NCBI GenBank assembly: GCA_963784675.1
Contig: CAWASE010000019.1
Coordinates: 496,001-560,000, forward strand
Length of the DNA: 64,000 nucleotides
Reading direction: 5' to 3'
Source of the DNA: SCTD01 sp963784675
GTDB taxonomy: Bacteria; Actinomycetota; Actinomycetes; Mycobacteriales; SCTD01
The notes under the pieces were generated by a model. The model saw only the letters and a list, made by a program, of their open reading frames with translations. It searched no databases and had not been told where the DNA came from. The first letter of the stretch is position 1, and every line of letters begins with the position of its first letter. Below are positions 1-9,005 of this stretch, piece by piece. A program made the position numbers and the translations under genes.

Positions 1-30
1 TGTCTGCTGGCGCGGTCACGGCTGCTGCTC

Positions 31-83
31 CCGTCGCGTGGGGTCCTGTCGCGTGGGGTCCTGTCGCATGGTGGGTCCTGTCG
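31..83. repeat. Short tandem repeat, unit about 15 bp
   Basis: Three to four degenerate head-to-tail copies of a unit reading TGTCGCGTGGGGTCC; the third copy is lengthened by 2-3 bases. No gene is visible in bases 1-267 apart from this repeat. Too short and irregular for a CRISPR. Function unknown. Confidence 0.6.
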
Positions 84-267
84 CAGAGGGGAGGTCCGGT
101 CGGGTCACGACGGGGGACCGCCGGGGGTGCTGGCGCAGAAGGTGAGCCGCAAGGCATCCTTCCACCTGACAGTGACAGGTGCGAACGGCCCCGCCGCATT
201 CCGGCCGGAGCAGACTGAGCCGTCAGGGGCCGAGCTGTCAGGGACAGCACCAGCGACAGGAGCGACA

Positions 268-610
268 GTGGGACTGCGAGACCGGCTCAGGCGCGAGCGG
301 CCGGGCACCGTGCGCACGGCCCAGTCCAGACGACCTGGACCACCTGCAGGCGTGGGCCGAGACCCGTCGCGGGGTCGAGGGGTTCGTCGAGCCCCAGACG
401 GCCACGACCGCGACGACCCTGGTGCTGGTGGCTCACGACGGCGAGTGGACGCGTCGGCGCGTCGACTCGCCCAAGGCGGCGTTCGTCTTCGGGCAGAAGG
501 CCGGCATGCCCGTGTACGACGTGGCGGCCGTCGGCTACCCGCCGCGGATGAGGGAGTGGACGGCGCGGCGCAAGGCTGCCGGCGACACCGGCGTGCCGCG
601 CACCCCCTGA
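268..610 (+). CDS. Conserved actinobacterial small protein, frameshifted
   Basis: The likely start is GTG at 268, preceded by an AGGAG-like site. The first frame reads MGLRDRLRRERPG. The coding signal then moves to the next frame near 305-335 and continues DDLDHLQAWAETRRGVEGF and on to MREWTARRKA. The span is 343 nt, one base too many, so a single inserted base explains the break. From memory, similar short proteins of unknown function (sometimes labelled oxidoreductase) lie beside pepA in actinobacteria. No catalytic motif is recognised. The first about 15 codons rest on frame logic only. Confidence 0.5.
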
Positions 611-637
611 CCGACCGGCGTCCCCTACCGGCGTCCC

Positions 638-683
638 CGACCGGCCCTCCCGGGCGTCACCGACCGGCCCTCCCGGGCGTCAC
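638..683. repeat. Perfect 23-bp tandem duplication at the pepA 3' end
   Basis: Two identical adjacent 23-bp copies (638-660 and 661-683), each with a CCCGGG core, followed by a partial third copy. The second copy contains the pepA stop codon (680-682, minus strand). It may have arisen by slippage. It is not an obvious terminator because there is no T-tract. Confidence 0.7.
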
Positions 684-2215
684 CGACCGGCGGCGAGGTC
701 CTCGGCGAGCTGCACGAAGGTGCGCACCGCAGCGCCCGTGCCGCCGTGCGGGGTGTAGCCGTAGGCGTCGGCGGAGTTGTACGCCGGGCCGGCGATGTCC
801 AGGTGCGCCCAGCGGACGCCCTCGGTGACGAACTCCTGCAGGAACAGCCCGGCGGTGAGCATGCCGCCCTCGCGCGGACCGGTGTTGACCAGGTCGGCGA
901 TCTCGGACTCCAGGCCCTTGCGCAGCTCGGGCGGCAGCGGCATCGGCCACGACGGCTCGCCGGCGCGGCCGGCGGCCGACACGATGCCGTCCCGCAGGGC
1001 GTCGTCGTTGCCCATGACGCCGGTGGTGCGCGACCCGAGGGCGACGAGCTGCGCACCGGTCAGCGTCGCGACGTCGACGAGCACGTCGGGGGAGTCCTCG
1101 CAGGCCCGGGCGAGCGCGTCGGCCAGGATCAGCCGGCCCTCGGCGTCGGTGTTGTTGACCTCGACGGTCTTGCCGTTGCGGAAGGTGAGGATGTCGGAGG
1201 GGCGGATCGCGGTGCCGCTGGGCATGTTCTCGGCCATCGGCACCCAGGCCTCGAGGTCGACGGCGATCCCCAGCTCGGCGATGCAGGCGACGGCGGCGAT
1301 GACGGCCGCGGCGCCGCCCATGTCGCTCTTCATCTCCTCCATCGAGGCGGCGGGCTTGAGCGAGAGGCCGCCGGAGTCGAAGGTGATGCCCTTGCCGACG
1401 AGCGCGAGCTTGACCGTGCTGCCGACGCCGCCGCGGTAGGACAGGTGGACCAGGCGCGGCCCGTTCGCCGAGCCCTGACCGACCCCGACGATGCCTCCGA
1501 AGCCGCCCTTGACGAGCGCCTTGCCCTCGAGCACCTCGACGTCGACGCCGACGCCACCGGCGTGGCTGCGGGCGAGGTCGGCGAGCTCGGCCGGGTGCAG
1601 GTCGCTCGGCGGCATGTTCACCAGGTCGCGCGCCAGGCTGACGCCGCGGGCCACGACGTCGGCGCGGGTGACCGCGGCGCGCACGCCCTTGTCCTTGGCG
1701 TCAGGGACGACGAGCACGATCTCGCGCACCGGCGCTTTGCGGTCCTGGCCCCGGCTCGCGTCACCGCCGTCGGTGCGGTACCGGTCGAAGCTGTAGGCAC
1801 CGAGCAGCGCACCCTCGCCGACGGCGCGGGCGTCGTCGGCAGCCGTGCCACCGGTGGCCGCGAGGGTGACGGCGACCTTGCCCGCACCCGCCAGCGAACG
1901 CACGGCAGCGCCGGCGGCGCGCCGCAGCACCTCGCCGTCGAAGCCCTCGCCCTTGGCGGGCACCCGGCCGAGGCCGACGGCCACGAGAACCGGCGCCGTG
2001 GTCGCGCCGAAGGTGGCCAGCTGGGTGACCTGCTCGGAGCGACCTGTGGCGCCGAGCCCGGTCAGCGCCGTCAGCAGGCTCTTGCCCAGCGCTGCGCTGA
2101 CGCTGTCGGCCCCGGGCGCCAGGACGAGGCCGCGCGGGCCCGTCGCGACCCCGATGACGACGGCGTCGGCCTTCAACGTGGCGGCGGGGGAGCTGGTCAC
2201 GGAGAGAGAGGTCAC
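680..2215 (-). CDS. pepA: Leucyl aminopeptidase, M17 family
   Basis: 511 aa, GTG start at 2215, the usual length for cytosolic PepA/LAP. It removes N-terminal residues from peptides using two metal ions. The metal-binding and catalytic region is intact: GKGITFDSGGLSLKP, the SDMGGAAAV segment, and the family signature NTDAEGRL. The N-terminal domain (about residues 1-180) is divergent and alanine-rich, as usual in the family. It points away from the egt operon, so a divergent control region lies at 2216-2493. The 3' end sits in a 23-bp tandem duplication. Long ORFs on the opposite strand here are shadows. Confidence 0.95.
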   Translation of the reverse strand: MTSLSVTSSPAATLKADAVVIGVATGPRGLVLAPGADSVSAALGKSLLTALTGLGATGRSEQVTQLATFGATTAPVLVAVGLGRVPAKGEGFDGEVLRRAAGAAVRSLAGAGKVAVTLAATGGTAADDARAVGEGALLGAYSFDRYRTDGGDASRGQDRKAPVREIVLVVPDAKDKGVRAAVTRADVVARGVSLARDLVNMPPSDLHPAELADLARSHAGGVGVDVEVLEGKALVKGGFGGIVGVGQGSANGPRLVHLSYRGGVGSTVKLALVGKGITFDSGGLSLKPAASMEEMKSDMGGAAAVIAAVACIAELGIAVDLEAWVPMAENMPSGTAIRPSDILTFRNGKTVEVNNTDAEGRLILADALARACEDSPDVLVDVATLTGAQLVALGSRTTGVMGNDDALRDGIVSAAGRAGEPSWPMPLPPELRKGLESEIADLVNTGPREGGMLTAGLFLQEFVTEGVRWAHLDIAGPAYNSADAYGYTPHGGTGAAVRTFVQLAEDLAAGR

Positions 2216-2266
2216 GGGCGGCGAGCCTAGTCGGCGCCGGGTGCTCCCGGACCGACGGAACGGGGA

Positions 2267-2310
2267 GACGGGACGGTGACGTCACGGGGTGACGGGACGG
2301 TGACGTCACG
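2267..2310. promoter_or_regulatory. Paired palindromic sites between pepA and egtA
   Basis: A 20-bp direct repeat (2267-2286 and 2291-2310, separated by 4 bp), each copy holding the perfect palindrome GTGACGTCAC (2276-2285 and 2300-2309). The 24-bp spacing puts the palindromes a little over two helical turns apart. This looks like a tandem operator for the egt operon and/or pepA. The regulator is unknown. Short GGTAGCCGA repeats follow at about 2357-2377. Confidence 0.45.
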
Positions 2311-2493
2311 CGGGCGGGCTCGACGCCGCGGGGGTGCGTGGACGACCCTGGCCTGGGTAGCCGACAGGTAGCCGACCGGACGCGTGGACAGGAGGCTGGC
2401 GATGCGGGTGCAGGTGCAGCAGGAGGGTCCACGTTCGGCGCGGCGGCGCCGGCGGTCCCGGCCGACCCATCAGAGCACCCGCTGCAGGACTTC

Positions 2494-3759
2494 GTGAGCC
2501 CGCCCGCGGTGCAGACGCGCACCGTCCTGCGCACGCAGGACGACGTCGCCGCGCACATCGCCGCCGCGGTCACGCACGGCCCCCCCGGGACGGTGGGGGC
2601 CGAGCTGGAGTGGCTCGTCGTCGACCGTTCCGACCCGCTCGTGCGACCGTCGCTGGCCCGGGTGGCCGCGGTCCTGCCGGCGGGACTGCCGGGGGGCAGC
2701 CTGCTCACGACCGAGCCCGGGGGGCAGGTCGAGCTCTCGTCGCAGCCCCACGTCGGGGTCGGTGCCACGGTGCGGGCGCTGGCCGACGACGTCGGCGTCG
2801 TCCGCGCGGCGCTGGCGGCCGACGGGCTGGTGCTGACCGGCCTCGGGACCGACCCGGTGCGGGCGCCGGTGCGCCTGGTGCACAGCCCGCGGTACGACGT
2901 GATGGAGGACTTCTACGCGTCCTGCGGGCTGCCGTGCTCGGTCGAAGGACCGGCCATGATGTGCTCCTCCACCGCGGTGCAGGTATCGCTGGACGCCGGC
3001 ACCCGAGGCCCGGGGGTGCAGTCCGCGGCCGACCGCTGGCAGCGGGCGCACGCCGTCGGGCCGGCGCTGGTCGCGGCGTTCGCCTGCTCGCCGCTGCTGG
3101 AGGGACGTCCCACCGGCTGGCGCTCGACCCGGCAGCGGTTCTGGGCGCACATCGACCCCAGCCGCACCCGTGCGCCGGCCCCGCACCTCGGCCCCGTCGA
3201 GAGCCTGACCGGGCTGGCTCTCACCGCGAAGCTGATGACGGTGCGCGACCCCGACGGCACCTGCCGGCCGGCGCCGTCGGGTGCCACCTTCGGACAGTGG
3301 CTGGCCGAAGGTGCACCGACCACCGACGACCTCGACTACCACCTCACCACGCTGTTCCCGCCGGTGCGGCTGCGCTCCTGGTACGAGCTGCGCTACCTCG
3401 ACGGGCTGCCCGATCCGCTCTGGCAGGTCGCGGTCGCGGTGGCGACCGCGCTGCTGGACGACGACCTCGCCGCCGACGCCGGCCGCGCCGCCTGCGCACC
3501 GGTCGAGGGTCGCTGGCTCGACGCCGCGCGCTCGGCGACCGCGGACGTCGAGCTCGCGCGGGCGGCGACGTCCTGCCTGCTCGCGGCGGCCGAGGCGCTG
3601 CCCAGGCTGGGCGCTCCCGAGCTCGTGCCTGCGGTGCTGGCGTACGCCGAGCGCTACCCGGCCCGCGGACGCTGCCCGGCCGACGACGTGCTCGAGCTGT
3701 TCCTGGCCGGCACGCCCGCCGTGGACCTGCTGCTCGGGCGGGTAGGGGTCGCGGCATGA
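2494..3759 (+). CDS. egtA: Glutamate-cysteine ligase EgtA (ergothioneine pathway)
   Basis: 421 aa from GTG 2494; the open frame continues upstream to a GTG at 2338, but that extension is low-complexity and unlike the family. EgtA makes gamma-glutamylcysteine, the sulfur donor used by EgtB. Recognisable GCS2-type elements are GAELEWLVVD near the N terminus, TTEPGGQVELSSQP, the MMCSSTAVQVSLD segment, and RSWYELRYLDGLPDPLW. It is the first gene of egtABCDE and overlaps egtB by 4 nt (ATGA). No strong ribosome binding site is visible at GTG 2494, so the start is uncertain. Confidence 0.9.
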   Translation: MSPPAVQTRTVLRTQDDVAAHIAAAVTHGPPGTVGAELEWLVVDRSDPLVRPSLARVAAVLPAGLPGGSLLTTEPGGQVELSSQPHVGVGATVRALADDVGVVRAALAADGLVLTGLGTDPVRAPVRLVHSPRYDVMEDFYASCGLPCSVEGPAMMCSSTAVQVSLDAGTRGPGVQSAADRWQRAHAVGPALVAAFACSPLLEGRPTGWRSTRQRFWAHIDPSRTRAPAPHLGPVESLTGLALTAKLMTVRDPDGTCRPAPSGATFGQWLAEGAPTTDDLDYHLTTLFPPVRLRSWYELRYLDGLPDPLWQVAVAVATALLDDDLAADAGRAACAPVEGRWLDAARSATADVELARAATSCLLAAAEALPRLGAPELVPAVLAYAERYPARGRCPADDVLELFLAGTPAVDLLLGRVGVAA

Positions 3760-5066
3760 CCACCGCCTCGACGACCCGCCTGACCCCCGAGCGGCTGGCC
3801 GCCGAGCTCATCGCCGGCCGCGACCGTTCGCTGGCCCTGCTCGCGCCGCTGGACGAGCCCGACCTGGTCCGGCAGATCGACCCGCTGATGTCGCCGCTGG
3901 TGTGGGATCTCGCGCACATCGGCAACTACGAAGAGCTGTGGCTGCTGCGCGCCGTCGAGGGCACGCCGGCGCTGCGGCCCGACATCGACCCGCTGTACGA
4001 CGCCTTCGAGCACCCGCGGGCCGAGCGTCCGACCCTGCCGCTGCTCGGTCCGGGCCAGACGCGCGACTACCTGACGACGGTGCGTTCGCGGGTGCTCGAC
4101 GTGCTGGACCGCACGCCGTTCGAGGGGCGACCGCTGGTGCGCGACGGCTTCGTGTTCGGCATGGTCGTGCAGCACGAGCACATGCACGACGAGACGATCC
4201 TGGCGACGCTGCAGCTGCGCGGCGGCCCGCGCACGCTGCCCAGCGACGGTCCGCTGCCGGCCGGCCGGGCGCTCGCGCCGCACGACGACGTCCCGGTACC
4301 GGGCGGCCGTTCCGTGCAGGGCACCAGCGCCGACCCGTGGGCGCTGGACAACGAACGACCCGCGCACGCCGTCGAGCTGGCGTCGTTCCGGATCGATCGG
4401 GTGCCGGTCAGCAACCGGCTGTATGCCGCCTTCGTCGACAGCGGCGCCTACACCGACCCGCGGCTGTGGACCGACACCGGCTGGGCGCACCTGCACGCCT
4501 CCGGACGCCGCGCACCGATGACCTGGCAGCGCGACGGAGCAGGCTGGACCGTGACGCGCTTCGGCGAGACCGAGCCGCTCGAGCTCGACGCGCCCGTGCA
4601 GCACGTCTGCTGGTTCGAGGCCGACGCCTACGCACGCTGGGCCGGCCGTCGGCTGCCGTCGGAGGCCGAGTGGGAGAAGGCCTGCGGCTGGGACCCCGAG
4701 GCGGGCCGGTTGCGCCGGTATCCCTGGGGGGACGGCGATCCGACGGCGGCGCTGGCCAACCTGGGCCAGCACGCGACGCGTCCGGCTCCCGTCGGCGCCT
4801 ATCCGGCCGGGGCCTCCTACTACGGCGTCGAGCAGCTCCTCGGCGACGTCTGGGAGTGGACCTCGTCGAGCTTCGAGGCCTATCCCGGCACCCGCGCGTT
4901 CCCCTACCGCGAGTACAGCGAGGTGTTCTACGGCGGCGACTTCCGGGTGCTCCGCGGCGGTTCGTGGGCCACGCACCCCACGGCCGTCCGCACCACCTTC
5001 CGCAACTGGGACCTGCCGGTCCGTCGGCAGATCTTCAGCGGGTTCCGCACGGCCGTGGACGGCTGA
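3756..5066 (+). CDS. egtB: Ergothioneine biosynthesis sulfoxide synthase EgtB
   Basis: 436 aa. Mononuclear iron enzyme that uses O2 to join gamma-glutamylcysteine to hercynine. The N-terminal DinB-like domain carries the expected iron ligands: His54 in WDLAHIGNYEELWL, and the HEHMH stretch (His140 and His144). The C-terminal formylglycine-generating-enzyme/sulfatase-modifying fold spans about residues 190-436, with RLPSEAEWEKAC, DVWEWTSS and FRVLRGGSW. The ATG overlaps the egtA stop. Full length, no anomalies. Confidence 0.96.
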   Translation: MTTASTTRLTPERLAAELIAGRDRSLALLAPLDEPDLVRQIDPLMSPLVWDLAHIGNYEELWLLRAVEGTPALRPDIDPLYDAFEHPRAERPTLPLLGPGQTRDYLTTVRSRVLDVLDRTPFEGRPLVRDGFVFGMVVQHEHMHDETILATLQLRGGPRTLPSDGPLPAGRALAPHDDVPVPGGRSVQGTSADPWALDNERPAHAVELASFRIDRVPVSNRLYAAFVDSGAYTDPRLWTDTGWAHLHASGRRAPMTWQRDGAGWTVTRFGETEPLELDAPVQHVCWFEADAYARWAGRRLPSEAEWEKACGWDPEAGRLRRYPWGDGDPTAALANLGQHATRPAPVGAYPAGASYYGVEQLLGDVWEWTSSSFEAYPGTRAFPYREYSEVFYGGDFRVLRGGSWATHPTAVRTTFRNWDLPVRRQIFSGFRTAVDG

Positions 5067-5069
5067 GCC

Positions 5070-5801
5070 GTGTGCCGGCACACCGCCTGGCTCGGCCCCG
5101 AGCGCAGCCTGCAGCAGCTGCTGCTCGACCCTCCGCACGGGCTGCTGCGGCAGTCGTGGGCTCCGCGCGAGCAGGCGCACGGCACCGTCAACGCCGACGG
5201 GTTCGGCGTGGGCTGGTACAGCGGCGCAAGGCCCGAACCGGCCCGCTACCGCCGGGCGGTGCCGATGTGGGCCGACCCCTCGCTGGCGTCCTTCGCGGGT
5301 GTCGTGCGCTCGGGCTGCGTCCTTGCCGCGGTGCGGTCCGCGACCGCCGGCGGGCCGGTGGGTGAGGACGCCTGCGCTCCCTTCCTGCTGCCCGGCGGGG
5401 TGCTGCTCTCGCACAACGGCGCCGTGCCGGTCGCCGACCTCGCGCCGCTGGTCGGCAGCGCCGCGCTGGCCGCGATCGGTTCCACCGTCGACAGCGCCTT
5501 CGTCGCCGCGCTGGTCCTGGCGCACCTGCGCGACGGACTGGCTGCCGCGCTCGCCGGGGCCGTGCACGCCGTGGCGCAGGCGTCGCCGGACGCCCGGCTG
5601 AACCTGCTCGCCAGCGACGGGCGCACCGTCGTCGGCACCGCCTGGGGCGACACGCTGGTCTGGCGCGCCGTCGACGACGGCCTCGTCGCGGCCTCCGAGC
5701 CGTCCGACGACCACGCCGGTTGGCACCGCGTCCCCGATCGGCACCTGCTCACCCTGACCCCGGACGGCGCCGCCGTCACCCCGCTGGAGAGGATCTCGTG
5801 A
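5070..5801 (+). CDS. egtC: Gamma-glutamyl-hercynylcysteine sulfoxide hydrolase EgtC
   Basis: 243 aa, GTG start 3 nt after the egtB stop. Class II glutamine-amidotransferase fold: the protein begins MCRHTAWLGPE, so Cys2 becomes the N-terminal nucleophile after Met removal. NADGFGVGWYSG and LLSHNGAV are typical of the Ntn-hydrolase family. It removes glutamate from the EgtB product. It overlaps egtD by 4 nt (GTGA). The catalytic Cys at position 2 fixes the start. Confidence 0.95.
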   Translation: MCRHTAWLGPERSLQQLLLDPPHGLLRQSWAPREQAHGTVNADGFGVGWYSGARPEPARYRRAVPMWADPSLASFAGVVRSGCVLAAVRSATAGGPVGEDACAPFLLPGGVLLSHNGAVPVADLAPLVGSAALAAIGSTVDSAFVAALVLAHLRDGLAAALAGAVHAVAQASPDARLNLLASDGRTVVGTAWGDTLVWRAVDDGLVAASEPSDDHAGWHRVPDRHLLTLTPDGAAVTPLERIS

Positions 5802-6778
5802 CCGACCACAGCACCTTCCGGCTCGACCGCCACCTCGGACCCGACGCGATGCGCGTCGCGCTCGAGGCCGACGTCCGTGCCGGGCTGACGTCCAGCCCGA
5901 AGACACTGCCGCCCAAGTGGTTCTACGATTCGCGCGGGTCGGTCCTGTTCGACGAGATCACCCGCCTGCCCGAGTACTACCCGACCCGCCGCGAGCGCGA
6001 GATCCTGGACGCGCACGCCGCCGAGATCGCGGCGCTGTCCGCCGCCGACACCCTCGTCGAGCTCGGCAGCGGCACGTCGGAGAAGACCCGGTTGCTGCTG
6101 GACGCGCTGCGGGACGCCGGGACGCTCACGCGCTTCGTGCCCTTCGACGTCGACGAGTCGGTGCTGACGATGGCCGGCAAGGCGGTGAACGAGGAGTATC
6201 CCGACGTCGCGGTGCACGCGGTGGTCGGAGACTTCACCGTCCACCTGCCGCTGCTGCCCGTCGGGGGCCGGCGGCTGGTGGCCTTCTTGGGCGGCACGGT
6301 CGGCAACCTGCTGCCGCCGGAGCGCGCCCGCTTCCTGGGCGATCTCGCCGCGACGCTGGCGCCCGGCGACGCGCTGCTGCTCGGTACCGATCTGGTCAAG
6401 GAACCCGCGCGCCTCGTCGCCGCGTACGACGACGCCGCCGGGACGACGGCGGCGTTCAACAAGAACGTGCTGCGGGTCGTGAACCGCGAGCTCGACGGCG
6501 ACGCCGACCTCGATGCCTTCCGGCACGTCGCCGTCTGGGACGCCGACCGGCAGTGGATCGAGATGCGGCTGGAGTCGCTGAGGGCGCAGACGGTGCACCT
6601 GGGCGCACTGGACCTGAGCGTCCCGTTCGCCGCGGGCGAGCAGGTGCGGACCGAGATCAGCGCCAAGTTCACCGAGCTGCGGGTGGCGCAGGAGGTGGCC
6701 GCCGCCGGACTCCGGCTGACCCGCTGGTGGACCGACGCCGCCGGTGACTTCGGGCTGAGCCTGTCGGTCCGCGAGTGA
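5798..6778 (+). CDS. egtD: L-histidine N-alpha-methyltransferase EgtD
   Basis: 326 aa. Trimethylates histidine to hercynine with SAM, the first committed step of ergothioneine synthesis. Family landmarks are PKWFYDSRGSVLFDEI, LPEYYPTRREREIL, the SAM-binding VELGSGTSEKTRLLL, PFDVDESVL, and FLGGTVGNL. Length matches characterised mycobacterial EgtD. It starts at GTG 5798 inside the egtC stop and overlaps egtE by 4 nt, so the operon is translationally coupled. Confidence 0.97.
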   Translation: MTDHSTFRLDRHLGPDAMRVALEADVRAGLTSSPKTLPPKWFYDSRGSVLFDEITRLPEYYPTRREREILDAHAAEIAALSAADTLVELGSGTSEKTRLLLDALRDAGTLTRFVPFDVDESVLTMAGKAVNEEYPDVAVHAVVGDFTVHLPLLPVGGRRLVAFLGGTVGNLLPPERARFLGDLAATLAPGDALLLGTDLVKEPARLVAAYDDAAGTTAAFNKNVLRVVNRELDGDADLDAFRHVAVWDADRQWIEMRLESLRAQTVHLGALDLSVPFAAGEQVRTEISAKFTELRVAQEVAAAGLRLTRWWTDAAGDFGLSLSVRE

Positions 6779-7854
6779 CGACGAGCCGCGACAGCGACCG
6801 CTGGATCCGCGACCGCGCGCCGGGCGTCCACCTGCACCTGGACGTCGCGGCGGCCGGACGCGTCTCACGCTCGGTGCTGGACGTCGAGGTGGCCCACCTG
6901 CACCGCGAGGCCGCGGTCGGTGGCTATGTGGCCGAGCAGGAGGCGGCCGGGCGCATCGACGCCGGGCGTCAGCTGCTGGGGGCTCTGGTCGGCCTGTCCG
7001 GTGACGACGTCGCCTTCTCCGACGGTGCCGGTACCAGCTTCGCGATCCTGCTCGCGGCGTGGGACCTGCCGCGGGGCAGCCGGATCGGGACGACGGTCAG
7101 CGAGTACGGCGCCAACGCGCGGGTGCTGGCGCGGCTCGCGCAGGAACGTGGCTGGCACCTCGTGGTGCTGCCGCAGGACGCTGACGGACGTCTGACCGAC
7201 GTGCCGACCGGGCTGGACCTGGTGACCTTTCCGCAGGTGGCCAGCCAACACGGCCTGCTGCAGCCCACCGACGCCGTGCTGGCCAGCGGGGTGCCGCTGC
7301 TGCTGGACGTCGCGCAGTCGCTCGGGCAGGTGCCGGTGCCGAACGGCTGCGCCGCGTACGTCGGTACCTCGCGCAAGTGGCTGTGCGGACCCCGGGGCGT
7401 CGGCTTCGCGGTCGTCGCCCCGCACGTGCAGCAGACGCTGACCGAGCCGCCGACGCTGGCCCCGGCGAACGGCGAGGGCATCCGCCGCTGGGAGTCGCAG
7501 GAGGCGCACGTCGCCGGCCGGGTGGGTCTGGCCGCCGCCGTCGAGCAGTGGACGCCGGACCTGCTGCCGCAGATCCGGGCGCACGCCCGGCGGCTGCGCG
7601 AGCTCGTCCACGGCGTCGGCGGCTGGCGGGTCCGCGAGCCGTGGAACGAGCCCACCGGCCTCACGACGCTGGTGGGCCACGATCCGGTGGCGACGCGGGC
7701 GGCGCTGCTCGCCGCGGGCTTCGTCACCTCCGCCGTGCCGACCAGCCGGTCCGCGGACCTGGACACGCCTGTGCTGCGGGTGTCGACGGCGGCCTGGCTG
7801 GACGAGGACGACCTGCAACGCTTCGCTGGTGTGCTCGCCTCCTGCACCCGATGA
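6775..7854 (+). CDS. egtE: PLP-dependent C-S lyase EgtE
   Basis: 359 aa, aminotransferase class V fold. Last step of ergothioneine synthesis: cleaves the C-S bond of hercynylcysteine sulfoxide. The lysine in TSRKWLCGPRG is the expected PLP Schiff-base residue, preceded by LLLDVAQSLGQ, where the aspartate contacts the pyridine nitrogen. Its position after egtABCD distinguishes it from cysteine desulfurases of the same fold. With this gene the pathway is complete. Confidence 0.93.
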   Translation: MTTSRDSDRWIRDRAPGVHLHLDVAAAGRVSRSVLDVEVAHLHREAAVGGYVAEQEAAGRIDAGRQLLGALVGLSGDDVAFSDGAGTSFAILLAAWDLPRGSRIGTTVSEYGANARVLARLAQERGWHLVVLPQDADGRLTDVPTGLDLVTFPQVASQHGLLQPTDAVLASGVPLLLDVAQSLGQVPVPNGCAAYVGTSRKWLCGPRGVGFAVVAPHVQQTLTEPPTLAPANGEGIRRWESQEAHVAGRVGLAAAVEQWTPDLLPQIRAHARRLRELVHGVGGWRVREPWNEPTGLTTLVGHDPVATRAALLAAGFVTSAVPTSRSADLDTPVLRVSTAAWLDEDDLQRFAGVLASCTR

Positions 7855-7884
7855 GGTGTCCGGGATGTCCGGAAGCGCGGCGAG

Positions 7885-7890
7885 TAGGTT
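7885..7890 (+). promoter_or_regulatory. -10 box of leaderless gcvT transcript
   Basis: TAGGTT, then exactly 7 nt, then the GTG start at 7898. This spacing predicts transcription starting at or next to the first base of the start codon. Confidence 0.6.
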
Positions 7891-7897
7891 GCGCTGC

Positions 7898-9001
7898 GTG
7901 ACCGCGCTGCAGCAGGGACCGCTCCACGACCGCCACGTCGCCCTCGGCGCCAAGCTCGCCGACTTCGGTGGCTGGCACATGCCGATCGAGTATCCGGGCG
8001 GGGGCGTGCTCAAGGAGCACCTCGCCGTGCGCGAGGCCGTCGGCGTCTTCGACGTGAGCCACCTGGGCAAAGGCGTCGTCCGTGGGAAGGGGGCGCTGGA
8101 GTTCGTCAACGACCGGCTCACCAACGACCTGCGCCGCATCGAGGTGGGTCAGGCGCAGTACACCCTGTGCTGCGACGAGCAGAGCGGCGGCGTGGTCGAC
8201 GACCTCATCGCCTACGTCCGCAGCGAGGACGAGATCTTCCTCATCCCGAACGCGGCGAACTCCAGCCAGGTCGTCGGCCGGCTCGCTGCCGACGCTGCCG
8301 ACCTCGACGACATTGAGGTCGAGGACCTGCACACCACGCTCGCCGTCCTCGCCGTGCAAGGACCGCGCAGCCGCGAGCTCGTCGAGGCCCTCGGACTACC
8401 CACCGGCCACGACTACATGGCCTTCGTCGCCGGCGAGTGGGAGGGGCTGCCGGTGATCGTGTGTCGCACCGGCTACACCGGCGAGCTGGGTTTTGAGCTG
8501 CTGCCGCGCTGGGCGGACGCCGGCCGGGTCTGGGACGCACTGCTGGCCGCCGGCGAGCAGCTGGGAGTGCTGCCGTGCGGGCTAGGGGCGCGGGACACCC
8601 TGCGCACCGAGATGGGCTATCCGCTGCACGGGCAGGATCTCTCGCTGGAGATCACCCCCGTGCAGGCGCGTTCGACCTGGGCCGTCGGGTGGGGCAAGGA
8701 GCGGTTCTGGGGGCGCGACGCGCTGGTGCGCGAGCGCGAGCAGGGCCCGGCCCGCATGCTGTGGGGGCTGGAGTCGCAGGACCGCGGCATCCCGCGGGCG
8801 CACATGACCGTCCAGCGCGACGGCATCGACATCGGCGAGGTCACCAGCGGGACCTTCTCGCCGACCCGACGGCTGGGGATCGGCCTCGCGCTGCTGCCTC
8901 CGACGGTGCGCGAGGGCGACCTCGTGCAGGTCGACGTGCGCGGCCGGACGTCGTCGATGCGGGTCGTCAAGCCGCCCTTCGTCCCGTCGCGGGTGCGCTG
9001 A
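7898..9001 (+). CDS. gcvT: Aminomethyltransferase GcvT (glycine cleavage T protein)
   Basis: 367 aa from GTG 7898, the usual GcvT length; an in-frame extension to 7829 is rejected because of the leaderless -10 box at 7885. It transfers the methylene carbon of the aminomethyl-lipoyl H protein to tetrahydrofolate. Motifs: KLADFGGWHMPIEYPGGGV, VFDVSHLGKG, YTGELGFELL, and LGARDTLRTEMGYPLHGQD. The gcvP and gcvH genes are not in the window. It is followed after 4 nt by the kinase-like gene. Confidence 0.93.
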   Translation: MTALQQGPLHDRHVALGAKLADFGGWHMPIEYPGGGVLKEHLAVREAVGVFDVSHLGKGVVRGKGALEFVNDRLTNDLRRIEVGQAQYTLCCDEQSGGVVDDLIAYVRSEDEIFLIPNAANSSQVVGRLAADAADLDDIEVEDLHTTLAVLAVQGPRSRELVEALGLPTGHDYMAFVAGEWEGLPVIVCRTGYTGELGFELLPRWADAGRVWDALLAAGEQLGVLPCGLGARDTLRTEMGYPLHGQDLSLEITPVQARSTWAVGWGKERFWGRDALVREREQGPARMLWGLESQDRGIPRAHMTVQRDGIDIGEVTSGTFSPTRRLGIGLALLPPTVREGDLVQVDVRGRTSSMRVVKPPFVPSRVR

Positions 9002-9005
9002 CGCG

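Noticed and set aside
31..83. Repeats at the window start as a replication origin or CRISPR
   Set aside because: Only 3-4 degenerate 15-bp units, no DnaA boxes, no spacers.
746..2230. Long plus-strand ORF antisense to pepA
   Set aside because: Shadow of high-GC codon bias: its sequence is Gly/Asp/Val-rich with no domain, while the minus strand encodes a complete M17 peptidase.
2338..2493. Longer EgtA starting at 2338
   Set aside because: The extra 52 residues are Gly/Ala-rich and have no counterpart in the family; kept only as an alternative.
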